This document shows positions 1 to 8,599 of a DNA stretch of 64,000 nucleotides, piece by piece (positions within the stretch are counted from its first letter, which is position 1; each line of letters starts with the position of its first letter). The notes below the pieces were generated by a model. The model was not told the origin of the DNA, did not search any database, and worked only from the letters and a program-made list of their open reading frames with translations. The position numbers and the translations under genes are program-made. Source of the DNA: Streptomyces sp. NBC_00490 (GTDB taxonomy: Bacteria; Actinomycetota; Actinomycetes; Streptomycetales; Streptomycetaceae); assembly GCF_036013645.1 (NCBI RefSeq), contig NZ_CP107869.1:558001-622000 (forward strand). Direction: 5' to 3'.

Positions 1-605
1 CCGGCGGGACCGGCTTCGCAGTCCGAGCCGAACTGGGCGTGGACGGTGACGTGGAGACACTTTTCGCCGGTGTGGAGGCCGGCCTGGCCGGCCGGCCGCT
101 CGACATCCTCGTCAACAACGCGGCAGCCGCGCCGGCCGGCCCGCTCGGCGTGACGACCCGGGCAGAGTTCGACCACTTGTTCGCGGTGAACGTGGCAGCG
201 CCGTACTTCATCATCGAGCGTGCGCTACCGCTGCTGCGCGAGGGCGCCAGGATCATCTCGATCTCGTCGGTGGCGACCCGAATGGCCAACTCATCCCAGA
301 CATCGTTCGCCATGACCAAGGGGGCGATCGAGACGATGAGCAAGACCCTCGCCGTCCAACTGGGCCCGCGGGGGATCACGGTGAACGCGGTCGCTCCGGG
401 GGCCACCCGCACGGCGGCCAACGGAGCCGTCTTCGACGTGCCGGGCCTGGCCGAACAGATATCCGCCATGACGGCGCTCAACCGGCTGGGCGGGCGCGAT
501 GACGTAGCCGACGTGGTCGCCTTCCTCGCCTCCGATGCCGCCCGCTGGGTCACCGGTCAGACCATCGACGCCAGCGGCGGACTGTTCCTCGGCCCCCGCC
601 TGTGA
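1..605 (+). CDS. Short-chain dehydrogenase/reductase, 5' end outside window
   Basis: The reading frame is open from base 3, so the gene begins before the window and lacks the N-terminal TGxxxGxG nucleotide-binding part here. What remains is a classical SDR: NNAA after beta-4 (usual NNAG), the active-site Ser in ISISSVA, the Lys of the YxxxK pair in FAMTKGAIE, PRGITVNAVAPGAT after it, and the C-terminal WVTGQTIDASGG. These enzymes use NAD(P)H to oxidise or reduce alcohols and ketones; the substrate cannot be read from sequence. The residue that should be the catalytic Tyr is Phe (TTC), which would normally abolish proton transfer. Family assignment is sure; activity is doubtful. Confidence 0.85.
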   Translation, partial: GGTGFAVRAELGVDGDVETLFAGVEAGLAGRPLDILVNNAAAAPAGPLGVTTRAEFDHLFAVNVAAPYFIIERALPLLREGARIISISSVATRMANSSQTSFAMTKGAIETMSKTLAVQLGPRGITVNAVAPGATRTAANGAVFDVPGLAEQISAMTALNRLGGRDDVADVVAFLASDAARWVTGQTIDASGGLFLGPRL

Positions 606-838
606 CCAACAACGGCCGAGCAACGGCGGCGCGCCATGCAGCTCCACGCACGGTCCCGGCTCCATGACATGCGCCGTCGTCGTCGGATCCGGGGCCGCCG
701 TCTCCGTCCCCGCCGTCGGCATGCAGGCATACGGGTCCCGCACAGGAGAGATTGCGTCAACTTGACCCGGCCCTGAAGGACCGGGCTTGGAGGTAGTGCC
801 CGGCTGGCTGCTGGGTTGGCTCCTCCGTCCAGACACCC

Positions 839-1996
839 CTATGGGGTGGCAGGGACGCGTGACTCACGCCCCGCGTTCCACACGCTCTCGCCACGGGTGG
901 CGATGTTGTGGGAAGCATTCCGGTCGGCGTGGGCAACGACCCCGCACCCCCGGCAGATGAAAAGTTGCTGGTCGACACGGTTGCGTTTGTCGACGTGGCC
1001 GCACGCGGCGCATGTCTGCGACGTGTACGCGGGATCGACGAAGACCAGGGGCACGCCTGCCCGCTTGGCCTTGTAGACGATGAAGTCTGCGAGCTGGGCG
1101 AACGCCCAGGAGTGGAGCGCGACCCGTTGGGGCTTGCGGAGCCGTACCCGGGAGCGGATGCCCTTGAGTTCTTCGAGGGACAGGCCACGCCCGGTGCGTT
1201 CAGCCTCGGTCACGATCGTCTTGGAGATGATGTGGTTCTGGTTGGCGACGTGCCGCGCCTCTTTGCGGGCACGGGCCTTGAGTCGCCGCTTGGCGCTCTT
1301 GGTGCGCTTCTTCTGGAGCTTGGCACGCAGGACAAGCTGTCGCTTGCGGTACCTGCCCAGCCCCCGCCCGGCGGCGAGGTAACCGGTGGACGTGGTGGCG
1401 ATGTTGGCGATGCCGAGGTCCACGCCGATGAAGCCGTCCGGCCCGTACTGCTCGGCCTCGGGTACCTCGCAGGTGGCGATCAGGTAGAAGACACCGTCAC
1501 GCTCGATGAGGTCGGACTCTCCCTGCCGGTGCGCCCGGAGCGTCTTGAGCGCGTCGGCGGAGCAGACAAAGCGGACGCTCTTGAGCCGTCCGGAAGTGGT
1601 CCAGATGGACACGGTCTGCTGGTCGTACTGCCAGGAAAGGCACCGGTCGTCGTACGCCTGGGCGGCCTCGGGCCGGAAGGCGATCGGCCTGGACTCCGCC
1701 TTCCGGCGGCGCTTGGAGCCTTCTTTCCCGAGATTCCCGGCCCGAACGTTGGCCTTGAGTGTGGTGTAGGCGTCGCGCACCTTCTTGATGGTGTGCTGCG
1801 CGGCCTGCGCCCCCAAGCCCCGGGCCTTGAGTTCGGCGTAGGTGTGCCTGCGCAACTCGTACTCACGCGGAACACCGTGCTCGAACGCCACCTCCGACAC
1901 CCAGTTCGCGGCGTCGTTGACCGTGCGCAGGGTCGACTCAAGTACCGACGCCTGGATGGCATCCGGCACGAGTTTCACCTGCACGACGATCTTCAC
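839..1996 (-). CDS. tnpB: TnpB, RNA-guided nuclease of the IS200/IS605 element
   Basis: Full-length TnpB (385 aa). RuvC motifs are in order: GVDLGIA (first Asp), SLEELKG (Glu), a four-Cys zinc finger (CAACG and CRGCG), and HADRNASHNI (last Asp). The N-terminal wedge/REC-like half and the basic KKRTKSAKRRLKARARK stretch are typical. Known TnpBs cut DNA next to a short target-adjacent motif, guided by an RNA read from the 3' end of the element, and so help to keep the element after excision. The start is GTG at 1996, very close to the divergent tnpA start, so the two promoters must overlap the opposite gene. No disruption is seen, so it may be active. Confidence 0.92.
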   Translation of the reverse strand: MKIVVQVKLVPDAIQASVLESTLRTVNDAANWVSEVAFEHGVPREYELRRHTYAELKARGLGAQAAQHTIKKVRDAYTTLKANVRAGNLGKEGSKRRRKAESRPIAFRPEAAQAYDDRCLSWQYDQQTVSIWTTSGRLKSVRFVCSADALKTLRAHRQGESDLIERDGVFYLIATCEVPEAEQYGPDGFIGVDLGIANIATTSTGYLAAGRGLGRYRKRQLVLRAKLQKKRTKSAKRRLKARARKEARHVANQNHIISKTIVTEAERTGRGLSLEELKGIRSRVRLRKPQRVALHSWAFAQLADFIVYKAKRAGVPLVFVDPAYTSQTCAACGHVDKRNRVDQQLFICRGCGVVAHADRNASHNIATRGESVWNAGRESRVPATP

Positions 1997-2019
1997 GGGG
2001 ACGAATATAACAATGATCT

Positions 2020-2448
2020 ATGTCACCTCGATGGGAACCAAACCCCGATATCCGCAGGGGCCGTAGCGTCGTCTACACCCTTCATGCGCACTTGGTCTTC
2101 ACACCCAAGTACCGGCGCGGACCGTACACCGACGACATCCTCAAGCGCTGCGAAGAGGTCATGCGGGATGTGTGCGCGGACTTCGGCGCGGACCTGCGCG
2201 AGTTCAACGGCGAGCGCGATCACGTACACCTGCTGGTGCATTACCCACCGAAGGTCGCCATCTCCCGACTCGTCGGCAGCCTCAAGGGCGTCTCCGCCCG
2301 CCGCTTGCGCCAGGAGTTCCCCGGCCACATCCGCCGGTACCTGTGGGGCGAGCACTTCTGGTCTCCGTCCTACTTCGCCGCATCATGCGGCGGCGCACCG
2401 CTCGCCCTGGTGAAGGAGTACATCGCGAACCAGAAGCGTCCTGACTGA
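2020..2448 (+). CDS. tnpA: IS200-like HUH transposase TnpA
   Basis: 142 aa, the usual size for a Y1 HUH transposase. YTLHAHLVFTPKYRRG is the family N-terminus, the HUH metal site is HVHLLVHYP, and the single catalytic Tyr is in the helix ALVKEYIANQ near the C-terminus. It cuts and joins single-stranded element ends at the subterminal hairpins. It is divergent from tnpB, the arrangement of IS605 itself. The frame is intact. Start ATG at 2020; nearby alternatives change only a few residues. Confidence 0.92.
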   Translation: MSPRWEPNPDIRRGRSVVYTLHAHLVFTPKYRRGPYTDDILKRCEEVMRDVCADFGADLREFNGERDHVHLLVHYPPKVAISRLVGSLKGVSARRLRQEFPGHIRRYLWGEHFWSPSYFAASCGGAPLALVKEYIANQKRPD

Positions 2449-2614
2449 GGTCAACAGTGCAGACCCGTGCGCCCGCGCGGGCCAGAGCAGCCGAGAGAAG
2501 CGATTCCTCCCGGGCGTGAACGCCCGGGGTTCCTCGCTAGATCATGCTGAACCAGGCTTCCTCCCCGCGGCCCCGGCGGCTACCGTCAACGCGGCCACCG
2601 CCGGGAGGGAAGGG

Positions 2615-3295
2615 ATGCCGCCGATGCCTGTCTGGCCCGTCTACAGCGAGGAGTTACCTGGGCGGTTCGCCCGGGACGGCTACCTGAGGCTGCCGGGGTT
2701 GCTTACCGGACAGGACCTCGCGGAACTCAAGGCGGAACTGCGCCGACTCGAAGGGCTCGGCAAACGCCGGGACTTCGCGATGGCCTGCATGGACGGATCC
2801 CCGCGCCGCATGACCACGCTCGGCGGCCACGTCATCGCCGCCGAGTCCGAGCTCATCCCTCAACTCGCCACGGACACCGCACTTCTGGGCCTACTACGAC
2901 ACATCTCCCGGCTAGAGATCTCACTGGCTCCCGATCCCGTCGAACGGTTCGTCGTCAACGTCCTGCACCAGGAGAGCGACACCCACGGGGCGCACGTGGA
3001 CGACTACCAGCTCGCCCTGGTCCTGTTCACCGAGGCACCCGCCTCCCCCGACGACGGAGGACTGTTGGAGTACGTGCCCCACGCGAGCGGCCTGGACCAG
3101 CTGGTCACCTCCGCCGCCCGCCGGGCCCACCACGCACCCGGCGACGCCTACCTGCTGCGAGCCGACACCACCGCCCACCGCGTCACTCCACTGCGACGCC
3201 CCGGCCTCCGACGCACCGTCCTCAACATCGCCTACGCCACCGCCTGCCAGGAGCACACGGCCACGGCCCCCTCCGCTGCCCTGCTCTACGGCTGA
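2615..3295 (+). CDS. Fe(II)/2-oxoglutarate-dependent oxygenase (ArpA-like)
   Basis: 226 aa from the ATG at 2615, chosen because GGGAGGGAAGGG precedes it directly. The iron triad is visible: HVD in GAHVDDYQLALV, and the distal His in TTAHRVTPL, followed by RRTVLNIAY whose Arg would bind 2-oxoglutarate. The intact HxD carboxylate points to a hydroxylase rather than a halogenase. The substrate is unknown; relatives hydroxylate free or carrier-bound amino acids. The gene starts only about 70 bp from the left end of the IS605 element, so the element probably displaced its native promoter. No clear pathway partner lies next to it. Confidence 0.72.
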   Translation: MPPMPVWPVYSEELPGRFARDGYLRLPGLLTGQDLAELKAELRRLEGLGKRRDFAMACMDGSPRRMTTLGGHVIAAESELIPQLATDTALLGLLRHISRLEISLAPDPVERFVVNVLHQESDTHGAHVDDYQLALVLFTEAPASPDDGGLLEYVPHASGLDQLVTSAARRAHHAPGDAYLLRADTTAHRVTPLRRPGLRRTVLNIAYATACQEHTATAPSAALLYG

Positions 3296-3504
3296 TCAAC
3301 CACGGGGAGAGAGGCCACACACCCCGTCCCTCAGGGGCCGCGTCCTCCCCGTCATACCGGTCGCACGATCGAGGGGAATCGCTACTCCGAATGCTGGACG
3401 ACGTCCAGACCCGGCTGTCGCTGCTCTCCAGGATGCCGACACCGCCGGCCTGCGAACCGCAGCAGAAGCCAGGGCCACGAGCTGGCATCTGGCGCCCGGT
3501 CGTG

Positions 3505-3705
3505 CCCGTCCGTGCTCCATCTTGACCACTGCGCAGACCGGGAGTTCGCGACGGCCTGTCTGCGGGCGGGCTGGGATTCGGTGCTGTTCGACACCTCCGG
3601 CCTTCCGTATGAATCGGCGCTGCGGCAGACGGCCGAACTCGTCGAGTCGGCGCGGGAATACGGCGGTGACCTGAAGGGCGAGTTCGAGGCGATTCCCCGC
3701 GTCGG
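3505..3705 (+). pseudogene. Fragment of a class II (GatY/KbaY/Fba-type) aldolase
   Basis: LHLDHCADREFATACLRAGW and the following SVLFDTSGLPYE are the zinc-site and next strand of class II ketose-bisphosphate aldolases (known form HLDHC...GFxSVMFDGS). The match starts abruptly behind a frame change near 3510, where PVVPV is followed by VLHLDH in another frame, and stops after KGEFEAI where IS481-like DNA begins. Only about 65 of about 280 residues remain, so it is not functional. Confidence 0.55.
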
Positions 3706-3757
3706 TGAGGTCGGCGAGGGGCAGGAGCACGGGCCGCACGACAACGGCGGCTCGGCG

Positions 3758-3961
3758 TGCAGCGAACTCCTCGGCGTCAATGCGGTGGGAGCATTCGACC
3801 TTTCCGTTCAGGCGCGGGACGCAAAACTCGATGTAAGTGTGGGCGATCCCCTTGCCGAGGACGTGCCAGGGGAAGGCGGACTGGAATTCGGCGCCGTTGT
3901 CGGTCTGGATGACCTCGACCTGGAACGGCAGACGGTGAATGACGTACGGGCGATGCTCCAT
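3758..3961 (-). mobile_element. IS481-family transposase remnant
   Basis: The - strand encodes VIQTDNGAEFQSAFPWHV and then HRIDAEEF, the second Asp and the Glu region of the DDE integrase core of IS481/IS3-like transposases (usual form KVERSHRIDxEEF). There is no N-terminal HTH and no first catalytic Asp, and the frame runs into unrelated sequence after about 70 residues. It is a short relic directly after the aldolase relic. Confidence 0.7.
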
Positions 3962-4042
3962 GCCAGAGTGCTACAACCCATCACGCCCCGAGAGACAGTG
4001 TGGGCGCCCCTGTCCCGGTACGACCTCAGGGAGGATGGAGTC

Positions 4043-4483
4043 ATGGACCCAGTGCTGCACCAACTACCCGCCGCCTACTGGACCGTTCCGTACGTGAGCT
4101 CCCGGTTTCCGGGGTCGTCGCAGGTGGCTGACCTGCCCCGTCTGGAAGAGGGTGCCAACTGCCAGCTGTTCGCCTACGAGGTGCTTCGGCACTTCGGCCT
4201 GAATCCGCCTGATCTGCGTTCGAGTGAACTATGGGCCGACACTCAGGCCACCGTCCATGTATCGGCTGCCCAGCCGCTTGACCTGGTGCTGTTCAACGCC
4301 ACGGACGATGCGTACGGCGCCCACGTGGGCGTGTGGGTGAACGAGGGACACGTGCTGCATCTGTGTGCCGAGGTAGGGCGGCCGGTGGTCTGGGAGATGA
4401 CAGAGTTCATGAAGCGGCAGCGCTACCGGGTATTGATCGGCACCAAGCGTGTGGTCGACAGACCCCAGGACACTGCTGGCTGA
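4043..4483 (+). CDS. NlpC/P60-like small protein
   Basis: 146 aa from the ATG at 4043, preceded by GGGAGGATGGAG. The upstream in-frame codons belong to the aldolase and IS481 relics and are not part of the gene. The order Cys (GANCQLFAYEVLRHFGL), His (YGAHVGVWV) and a further His (GHVLHLC) matches the Cys-His-polar triad of NlpC/P60 hydrolases, which cleave peptide or amide bonds, often in cell-wall peptides. No signal peptide or membrane segment is seen, so an intracellular amidase or transglutaminase-like role is as likely as wall hydrolysis. Fold assignment is moderate. Confidence 0.6.
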   Translation: MDPVLHQLPAAYWTVPYVSSRFPGSSQVADLPRLEEGANCQLFAYEVLRHFGLNPPDLRSSELWADTQATVHVSAAQPLDLVLFNATDDAYGAHVGVWVNEGHVLHLCAEVGRPVVWEMTEFMKRQRYRVLIGTKRVVDRPQDTAG

Positions 4484-4843
4484 ACTCGAGACCTGTACGA
4501 CGTTCTGGGGCTCCGGCGGGCGGGGAAGCCGGAGAGCGGCCTCGCAAGAGCTGACCCCCGACTGAGATGATCTTGCTATGCCTGGTGTGAGCACGGCGTC
4601 GGAGCCGTCCCGACAGCCCTGTTCACGTGGGTGAGTCCGCGTCAGTTCGGCAAGCTGATCAGCGCGTTGCGGCGTGAGGGGCGCGCCCCTCGGGCCTTCA
4701 TCGGAGGCTGATCCACCGACGTGGCGAGGTCGTGTCGGACATGCAGCAAGACCACCATTGTCGTCATCACCGCGAAGTCCGCCGGGCGCAGGGTCTTCGA
4801 ACCGCGCCACCGCAGGCGTCCGTCTCGCGTGACCTCGTGCGCG
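4484..4843. other. Non-coding stretch with possible IS debris
   Basis: No complete gene is supported. A short + strand reading, LFTWVSPRQFGKLISALRR (about 4620-4680), resembles transposase-like debris but is too short to assign. The opposite strand carries only shadow frames. Confidence 0.4.
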
Positions 4844-5746
4844 TCAGCGCGGCAGCCAGTGCAGTTCCTGCGCCAGGGTTTTGGCGACGGCACGGACGCG
4901 GCGGTGCAGCGGCGAGAGCTCGCGTGGCAGGACCAGGTGGATCGTCAGGCTGGGCGCGCCTTTCAGCGGTCGCCAGGTGAGACCGGCCGGTTGTGCCGTG
5001 GCCGCGGCTTCTCCGGCCGGGGCGAGGGTGATCCCGTCGCGCAGGTCGCGCTGAGACATGTCGAAAGCGACTGCGGGTGTGTGGAATCGAGGGTGTGGCC
5101 GGGTGTCTCGGAACAGTGCGGACAGCTGATCGTGGATCACGGGGTTGGCCGCACGGTCCGGCAGGCGCAGCGGATACGCGGCCGCGTCGGCGATCTCGAT
5201 CTCCGCGAGTTCGGCCAGCGGATGGTGCTGCGCCAGCTGGACCCCGACACGCGCACGCCGCAGCAGGAACCGGCGCACGTCACGGCCCGGCTGTTCACCG
5301 CGGGTGATCCCGGCGTCGATACGGCCCTCGGCGACCGCCGGGGTGATCTCCGGTGTCGCCATCGGGACCGCGCCGACCTCGAGTCCGCTGGTGCCGCGAA
5401 GCAGCCTGTCCACCAGGGCCGGTACCGTCTCGGCCCCGGCGCTGAGGCTGTATCCGATGCGCAGCGTGCCCAGTTCACCGGCCGCCGCGCTCCGGGCGGT
5501 GTCCCACGTCCGGTCCAGCGCCGCCAGCGCGGGCGGCGCGGACTCCGCCAACGCCGCACCGGCCGTCGTCAAGACGACGCTGCGCGTGCTGCGGACCAGC
5601 AGGGCCGTACCGAGTTCCGCCTCCAACCGGCGCATCCGGGCGCTGAGTGCCGGCTGTGCGATACCGATCCGTGCGGCCGCGCGGGTGAAGTTCAACTCCT
5701 GGGCCAGCACCAGGAAGTACCGCAGGCTCACCGTGTCCGGCGCCAC
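4844..5746 (-). CDS. LysR-family transcriptional regulator
   Basis: 300 aa from GTG at 5746, which has GGGAGGG a few bases upstream; the longer frame adds an atypical Cys/Arg-rich start. The N-terminal winged HTH is clear: LRYFLVLAQELNFTRAAARI followed by AQPALSARMRRLEAELGT. The rest is the usual two-lobe periplasmic-binding-like effector domain. It is divergent from the DUF1330 gene at 5935 with about 190 bp between them, the usual layout for a LysR regulator and its target. The effector is unknown. Confidence 0.88.
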   Translation of the reverse strand: MAPDTVSLRYFLVLAQELNFTRAAARIGIAQPALSARMRRLEAELGTALLVRSTRSVVLTTAGAALAESAPPALAALDRTWDTARSAAAGELGTLRIGYSLSAGAETVPALVDRLLRGTSGLEVGAVPMATPEITPAVAEGRIDAGITRGEQPGRDVRRFLLRRARVGVQLAQHHPLAELAEIEIADAAAYPLRLPDRAANPVIHDQLSALFRDTRPHPRFHTPAVAFDMSQRDLRDGITLAPAGEAAATAQPAGLTWRPLKGAPSLTIHLVLPRELSPLHRRVRAVAKTLAQELHWLPR

Positions 5747-5934
5747 GTGCCCTCCCTGCCGATTGATAACGATCCGTTCTGAGCCTATCCCGTACCGGTC
5801 TTTCCCTCGCCTGCATATCAAGCTCTAACCTGCGCATATGGCGATGCAACCGACCGCGGTACCCGTCGCCGGGAGCAATCGATCTGCGTGTCTATTCGAC
5901 GTCGCATGTGTCCGGCCCACCACTGGAGGTTTCC

Positions 5935-6240
5935 ATGGCTAAGGGGTACTGGGTCAGTGTCTACCCCGCCATTTCTGACCCTGACAGGCTGACTGCCTAC
6001 GACAAGCTGGCCGGTCCGGCCGTCCAGTCCGGGGGCGGGCGCCTCCTGTCCCGGATCCCGTCCCGGGGCGGTCGAGTCGTCGCCCACGAGGCCGGCATCA
6101 CACAACGCGTCGTTCTGATCGAGTTCGACAGCTTTGAACAGGCCGTCGCGGCATACGAGAGCGAGGCATACCAGAAGGCGCTGGTGGCCCTCCCAGACGG
6201 CGTCCAGCGCGACTTCCGCATCATCGACGGCATTGCCTGA
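5935..6240 (+). CDS. DUF1330 family protein
   Basis: 101 aa. The start ATG at 5935 follows CTGGAGG with a 6-nt gap. GYWVSVYPAISDPDRLTAYD, the middle GGRLLSRIPSRGG and the end FEQAVAAYESEAYQKAL are the dimeric alpha/beta-barrel DUF1330 pattern (GYW...P...Y...a.p...GG...RGG...E.....A...Y.S..Y). Function in this family is unknown. It is probably controlled by the divergent LysR gene. Confidence 0.82.
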   Translation: MAKGYWVSVYPAISDPDRLTAYDKLAGPAVQSGGGRLLSRIPSRGGRVVAHEAGITQRVVLIEFDSFEQAVAAYESEAYQKALVALPDGVQRDFRIIDGIA

Positions 6241-7012
6241 CCAGCGCGCCCAGCCGTCACTGACCACCCGTCACGCACCCGGTGCTGCGCGACGACTCCT
6301 GAGACGAGTTCGACGCCATACCCTGCGTCCCAGTTCGTCGTCGACGTCCTCGACGGCCTGATCCCTGTCCGGCGCGTCGAAGAAGGGACGCAACGTCCGG
6401 GCCAGCCGGACTGCCTCGCTGAACCTCGTCGAGGACACAGTCTTTTCCGCCACGGCGTCGCTTCAGCCGTCCATCCGTGATCATCACAGTCGCGGACGCT
6501 CCGCGCACCATGCGGGTATCGCCGACGCGGGACTCGTCGGCGCCACCCTCTGTCCATGCGTGCACAGGCGCTCCTGGTTCCAACCCAGTGAAGGCGAAGC
6601 AGCGCTGGTTGAATGAGCACTACAACTACACCGGCGCGATCGGAGACGCCGGTTCACTGACTGGGGCGCGTTCGAACGCTTCGTCAACTCGCCCGTCTAG
6701 CCTTGAGCTTTCGCGATGGGCCGTCAGCTCTTGCTGGCGGCCTCTCTGCGTTCGGCGGAGCATGTTCCGGTGTGACGGCCACGCTGTCGCGGCGGGTGGG
6801 CGCCGGGTTCCACGCGGCTGTGGGTGCCGTCGGCCAACTCAGGGTGTACGGCCGCCACGCGGATACGGCCCCCCGGCCCGCTCGGCGGAGGCACTCAACG
6901 ACGACCAGTGCTGACAACCCCAACGACAGCTAAGCCGCAGTTCGCAGCGTCGATCGATGACATGGCCGCAGGTCAAAAACCCGGCCCCGCACTACTTCGG
7001 CTACTGACCCTC
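6241..7012. other. 772-bp region without a supported gene
   Basis: Several short frames exist on both strands, but none has a family signature plus a ribosome site. One - strand frame, 6271-6453, begins MAEKTVSSTRFSEAVRLART and could be a remnant of a small protein. A hairpin with arms GGCCGTCAG/CTGGCGGCC lies near 6719-6745 and may be a terminator. Confidence 0.4.
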
Positions 7013-7243
7013 TTACGGTCCCTCGAACACAACCAAAGAGCCATCGCGCTCGAACCGCAGCACGCGAGGCCGGCCAGCTTCCTGGGCTGAGTCCGGCTCA
7101 GGATGAAGCTCTCGGTAGCGCTCATGGTAAAGATCAACCGCTTCGTGGAGCTGGCATCCTCGTGCATCACGAATCGCCTTCACTGCGAGGATGGAGCGCC
7201 CCTCCAGAATGTCGCGATCTACACTCTCGGGCAGTTCTGCCAC
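7013..7243 (-). CDS. Small protein resembling an L7/L12 C-terminal-like helix motif
   Basis: 76 aa from GTG at 7243, preceded by GGGGGAGG. The segment VDRDILEGRSILAVKAIRDA then RGCQLHEAVDLYHERY has the look of the short helical domain in ribosomal protein L7/L12 (xxxKIxAIKxVRExTGxGLKEAK), which recurs in small Streptomyces proteins of unknown role. No signal peptide or membrane segment. No operon partner. The assignment rests on one motif and the ribosome site. Confidence 0.55.
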   Translation of the reverse strand: MAELPESVDRDILEGRSILAVKAIRDARGCQLHEAVDLYHERYRELHPEPDSAQEAGRPRVLRFERDGSLVVFEGP

Positions 7244-7478
7244 ACGTCCTCCCCCGTCCGGCTTCGCAGTAGAGCAACTGCGGCTCCTGCGGTCAACCGA
7301 GTTGAGCAGCCGACCAGGGAAACTCCTCGGCCATGCCAGCCGCATTGCCGTATGACGGTGCGCCGCGCGGTCTCACGGGGAACACCGTGGAACCGAGCCG
7401 ACGACCGGGCGCCTGGTCCACGCTGAAACTCTCGATGGCATCGGCACCCACCAAGTGCTGGTGCCATCATGGGAACCC

Positions 7479-8066
7479 ATGACACCGACGCCCATCAACA
7501 GCTCATGGGACCGCATCGAGGGGTGGCTCGCCCCACACGCACCGCGAACCTTTGCCTCGCTGCCTCCTCCTGCGGATCAAGGAGCGATCGACGCAGCGCA
7601 AGTCCTTCTGGGGCAGCGTTTTCCCGCTGAACTGGCCGAATCCCTCCTCCGTCACGACGGCAGCGGGCACTTCGACGTCCTGGGAGCTTTCCAGCTCATG
7701 AGTACGCGAGAGATCGTGTCAACACGCCAGTTCGCAACCCGTCTCGAAGAAGAGACACAACGCGAAGGCCGGGCCGCCCACTTCATTGTCCGTGACGGAT
7801 ACGCCCTCTGGCATCCCAACGATCTCCCCTTCGCCAGTAACGCCGGCGGTAGCCATTGGGTACTCGACACCAAACCCCGCGACGCAACTCGCAGAATCGC
7901 ACGGCACGATGAGCTCGGCACCACGACCTACCTCCCGCACCACATGTGGGAATCTCTGAGCAGCCTGCTCGACTCCGTTGCCACCGCGCTGGAGACCAGC
8001 ACGCCATTGGAACGACGCCTGCCGACCACGGATGACGGACGCTTGACGTGGCGGATCACCCGCTGA
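7479..8066 (+). CDS. SMI1/KNR4 (SUKH) family protein
   Basis: 195 aa from ATG at 7479. The features are those of SUKH proteins: WDRIEGWLAPHAP near the start, FPAELAESLLRHDGSGHFDV (the P.DL..fL...nG pattern), HWVLDTKPRD in the middle strand (WVLD), and a helix WESLSSLLDSVATALE at the end. SUKH proteins often act as immunity proteins against contact-dependent or secreted toxins, or as general binding modules. No toxin gene is adjacent, so an immunity role is only a family-based possibility. Confidence 0.75.
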   Translation: MTPTPINSSWDRIEGWLAPHAPRTFASLPPPADQGAIDAAQVLLGQRFPAELAESLLRHDGSGHFDVLGAFQLMSTREIVSTRQFATRLEEETQREGRAAHFIVRDGYALWHPNDLPFASNAGGSHWVLDTKPRDATRRIARHDELGTTTYLPHHMWESLSSLLDSVATALETSTPLERRLPTTDDGRLTWRITR

Positions 8067-8599
8067 TCCTCCCATCACATCCGTGACGCTTGAGACGGCA
8101 AGGGCATCGCGACGCCCTACGAGACGGCAACCGACGCAGCACCCGTATCGGCGCACCTCGCCGATCACCCGCATCGCTGCGCCGACAGCCGAACCCGGCC
8201 GCCGCAAGTGACCGCCGCCCGTCCCGATGCCGAAAGACGAGGCGTCGACGCCACGCGCCGAGTTGGTGCATACGACGCGTCAAGGCCGCGCAGTCCACGG
8301 CGGTGTGCGCGGTGTGCGCGGTGTGCCGACAACCGCTACCCGGGCCACGTATTCGGTACTCGTGGCGCCAGTTCACCGCATCTTCTAGGAAGTGGGCCAG
8401 ATCGCGGATTGGCGAGTCTCCTTGCCCGCGGGTGGCTCAGGATCAGTGCCGACGACTGCCTGGCACGTGGGTCGGCAGGACTGGCAGGCGCTCCGCCAAG
8501 CCTCGCTTTCCCTTCTCCGCGGGTGGACGGCTCCTTCCTGTCTGCACGGCCGCGCAGGTTGCCCGTTGATCCACATCCATTACGGGTAGACGGGTCGGC
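8067..8599. other. Non-coding region with short tandem GGTGTGCGC repeats
   Basis: No gene is supported. Around 8302-8330 a 9-bp unit, CGGTGTGCG, is repeated about three times in tandem. The rest is without clear structure. Confidence 0.4.

Larger units (their letters stand above)
762..2547 (-). mobile_element. IS200/IS605-family element with divergent tnpA and tnpB
   Basis: The element holds tnpB on the - strand and tnpA on the + strand, with starts only about 23 bp apart. Subterminal imperfect hairpins lie at each side: CCCGG/CCGGG arms around 767-786 (right end, behind tnpB) and CCCGGGCG-TGAA-CGCCCGGG near 2509-2528 (left end). Read on the - strand, the right end finishes in GGGTCAA at 762, matching the TCAA cleavage motif known for IS608. 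The left end lies next to a TTCA(G) at 2547-2551. IS605-type elements move as single strands and make no target duplication, and none is seen. Edges are good to a few bases at the left end. The tail of tnpB up to the right end should encode the omega RNA guide scaffold. Confidence 0.8.

Noticed and set aside
908..2413. Long + strand open frame (501 codons) opposite tnpB
   Set aside because: It is the antisense of tnpB in GC-rich DNA; no family motif and it runs through the tnpA start in another frame.
8302..8330. Possible CRISPR-like or minisatellite array
   Set aside because: Only about three 9-bp units without spacers; a simple tandem repeat.
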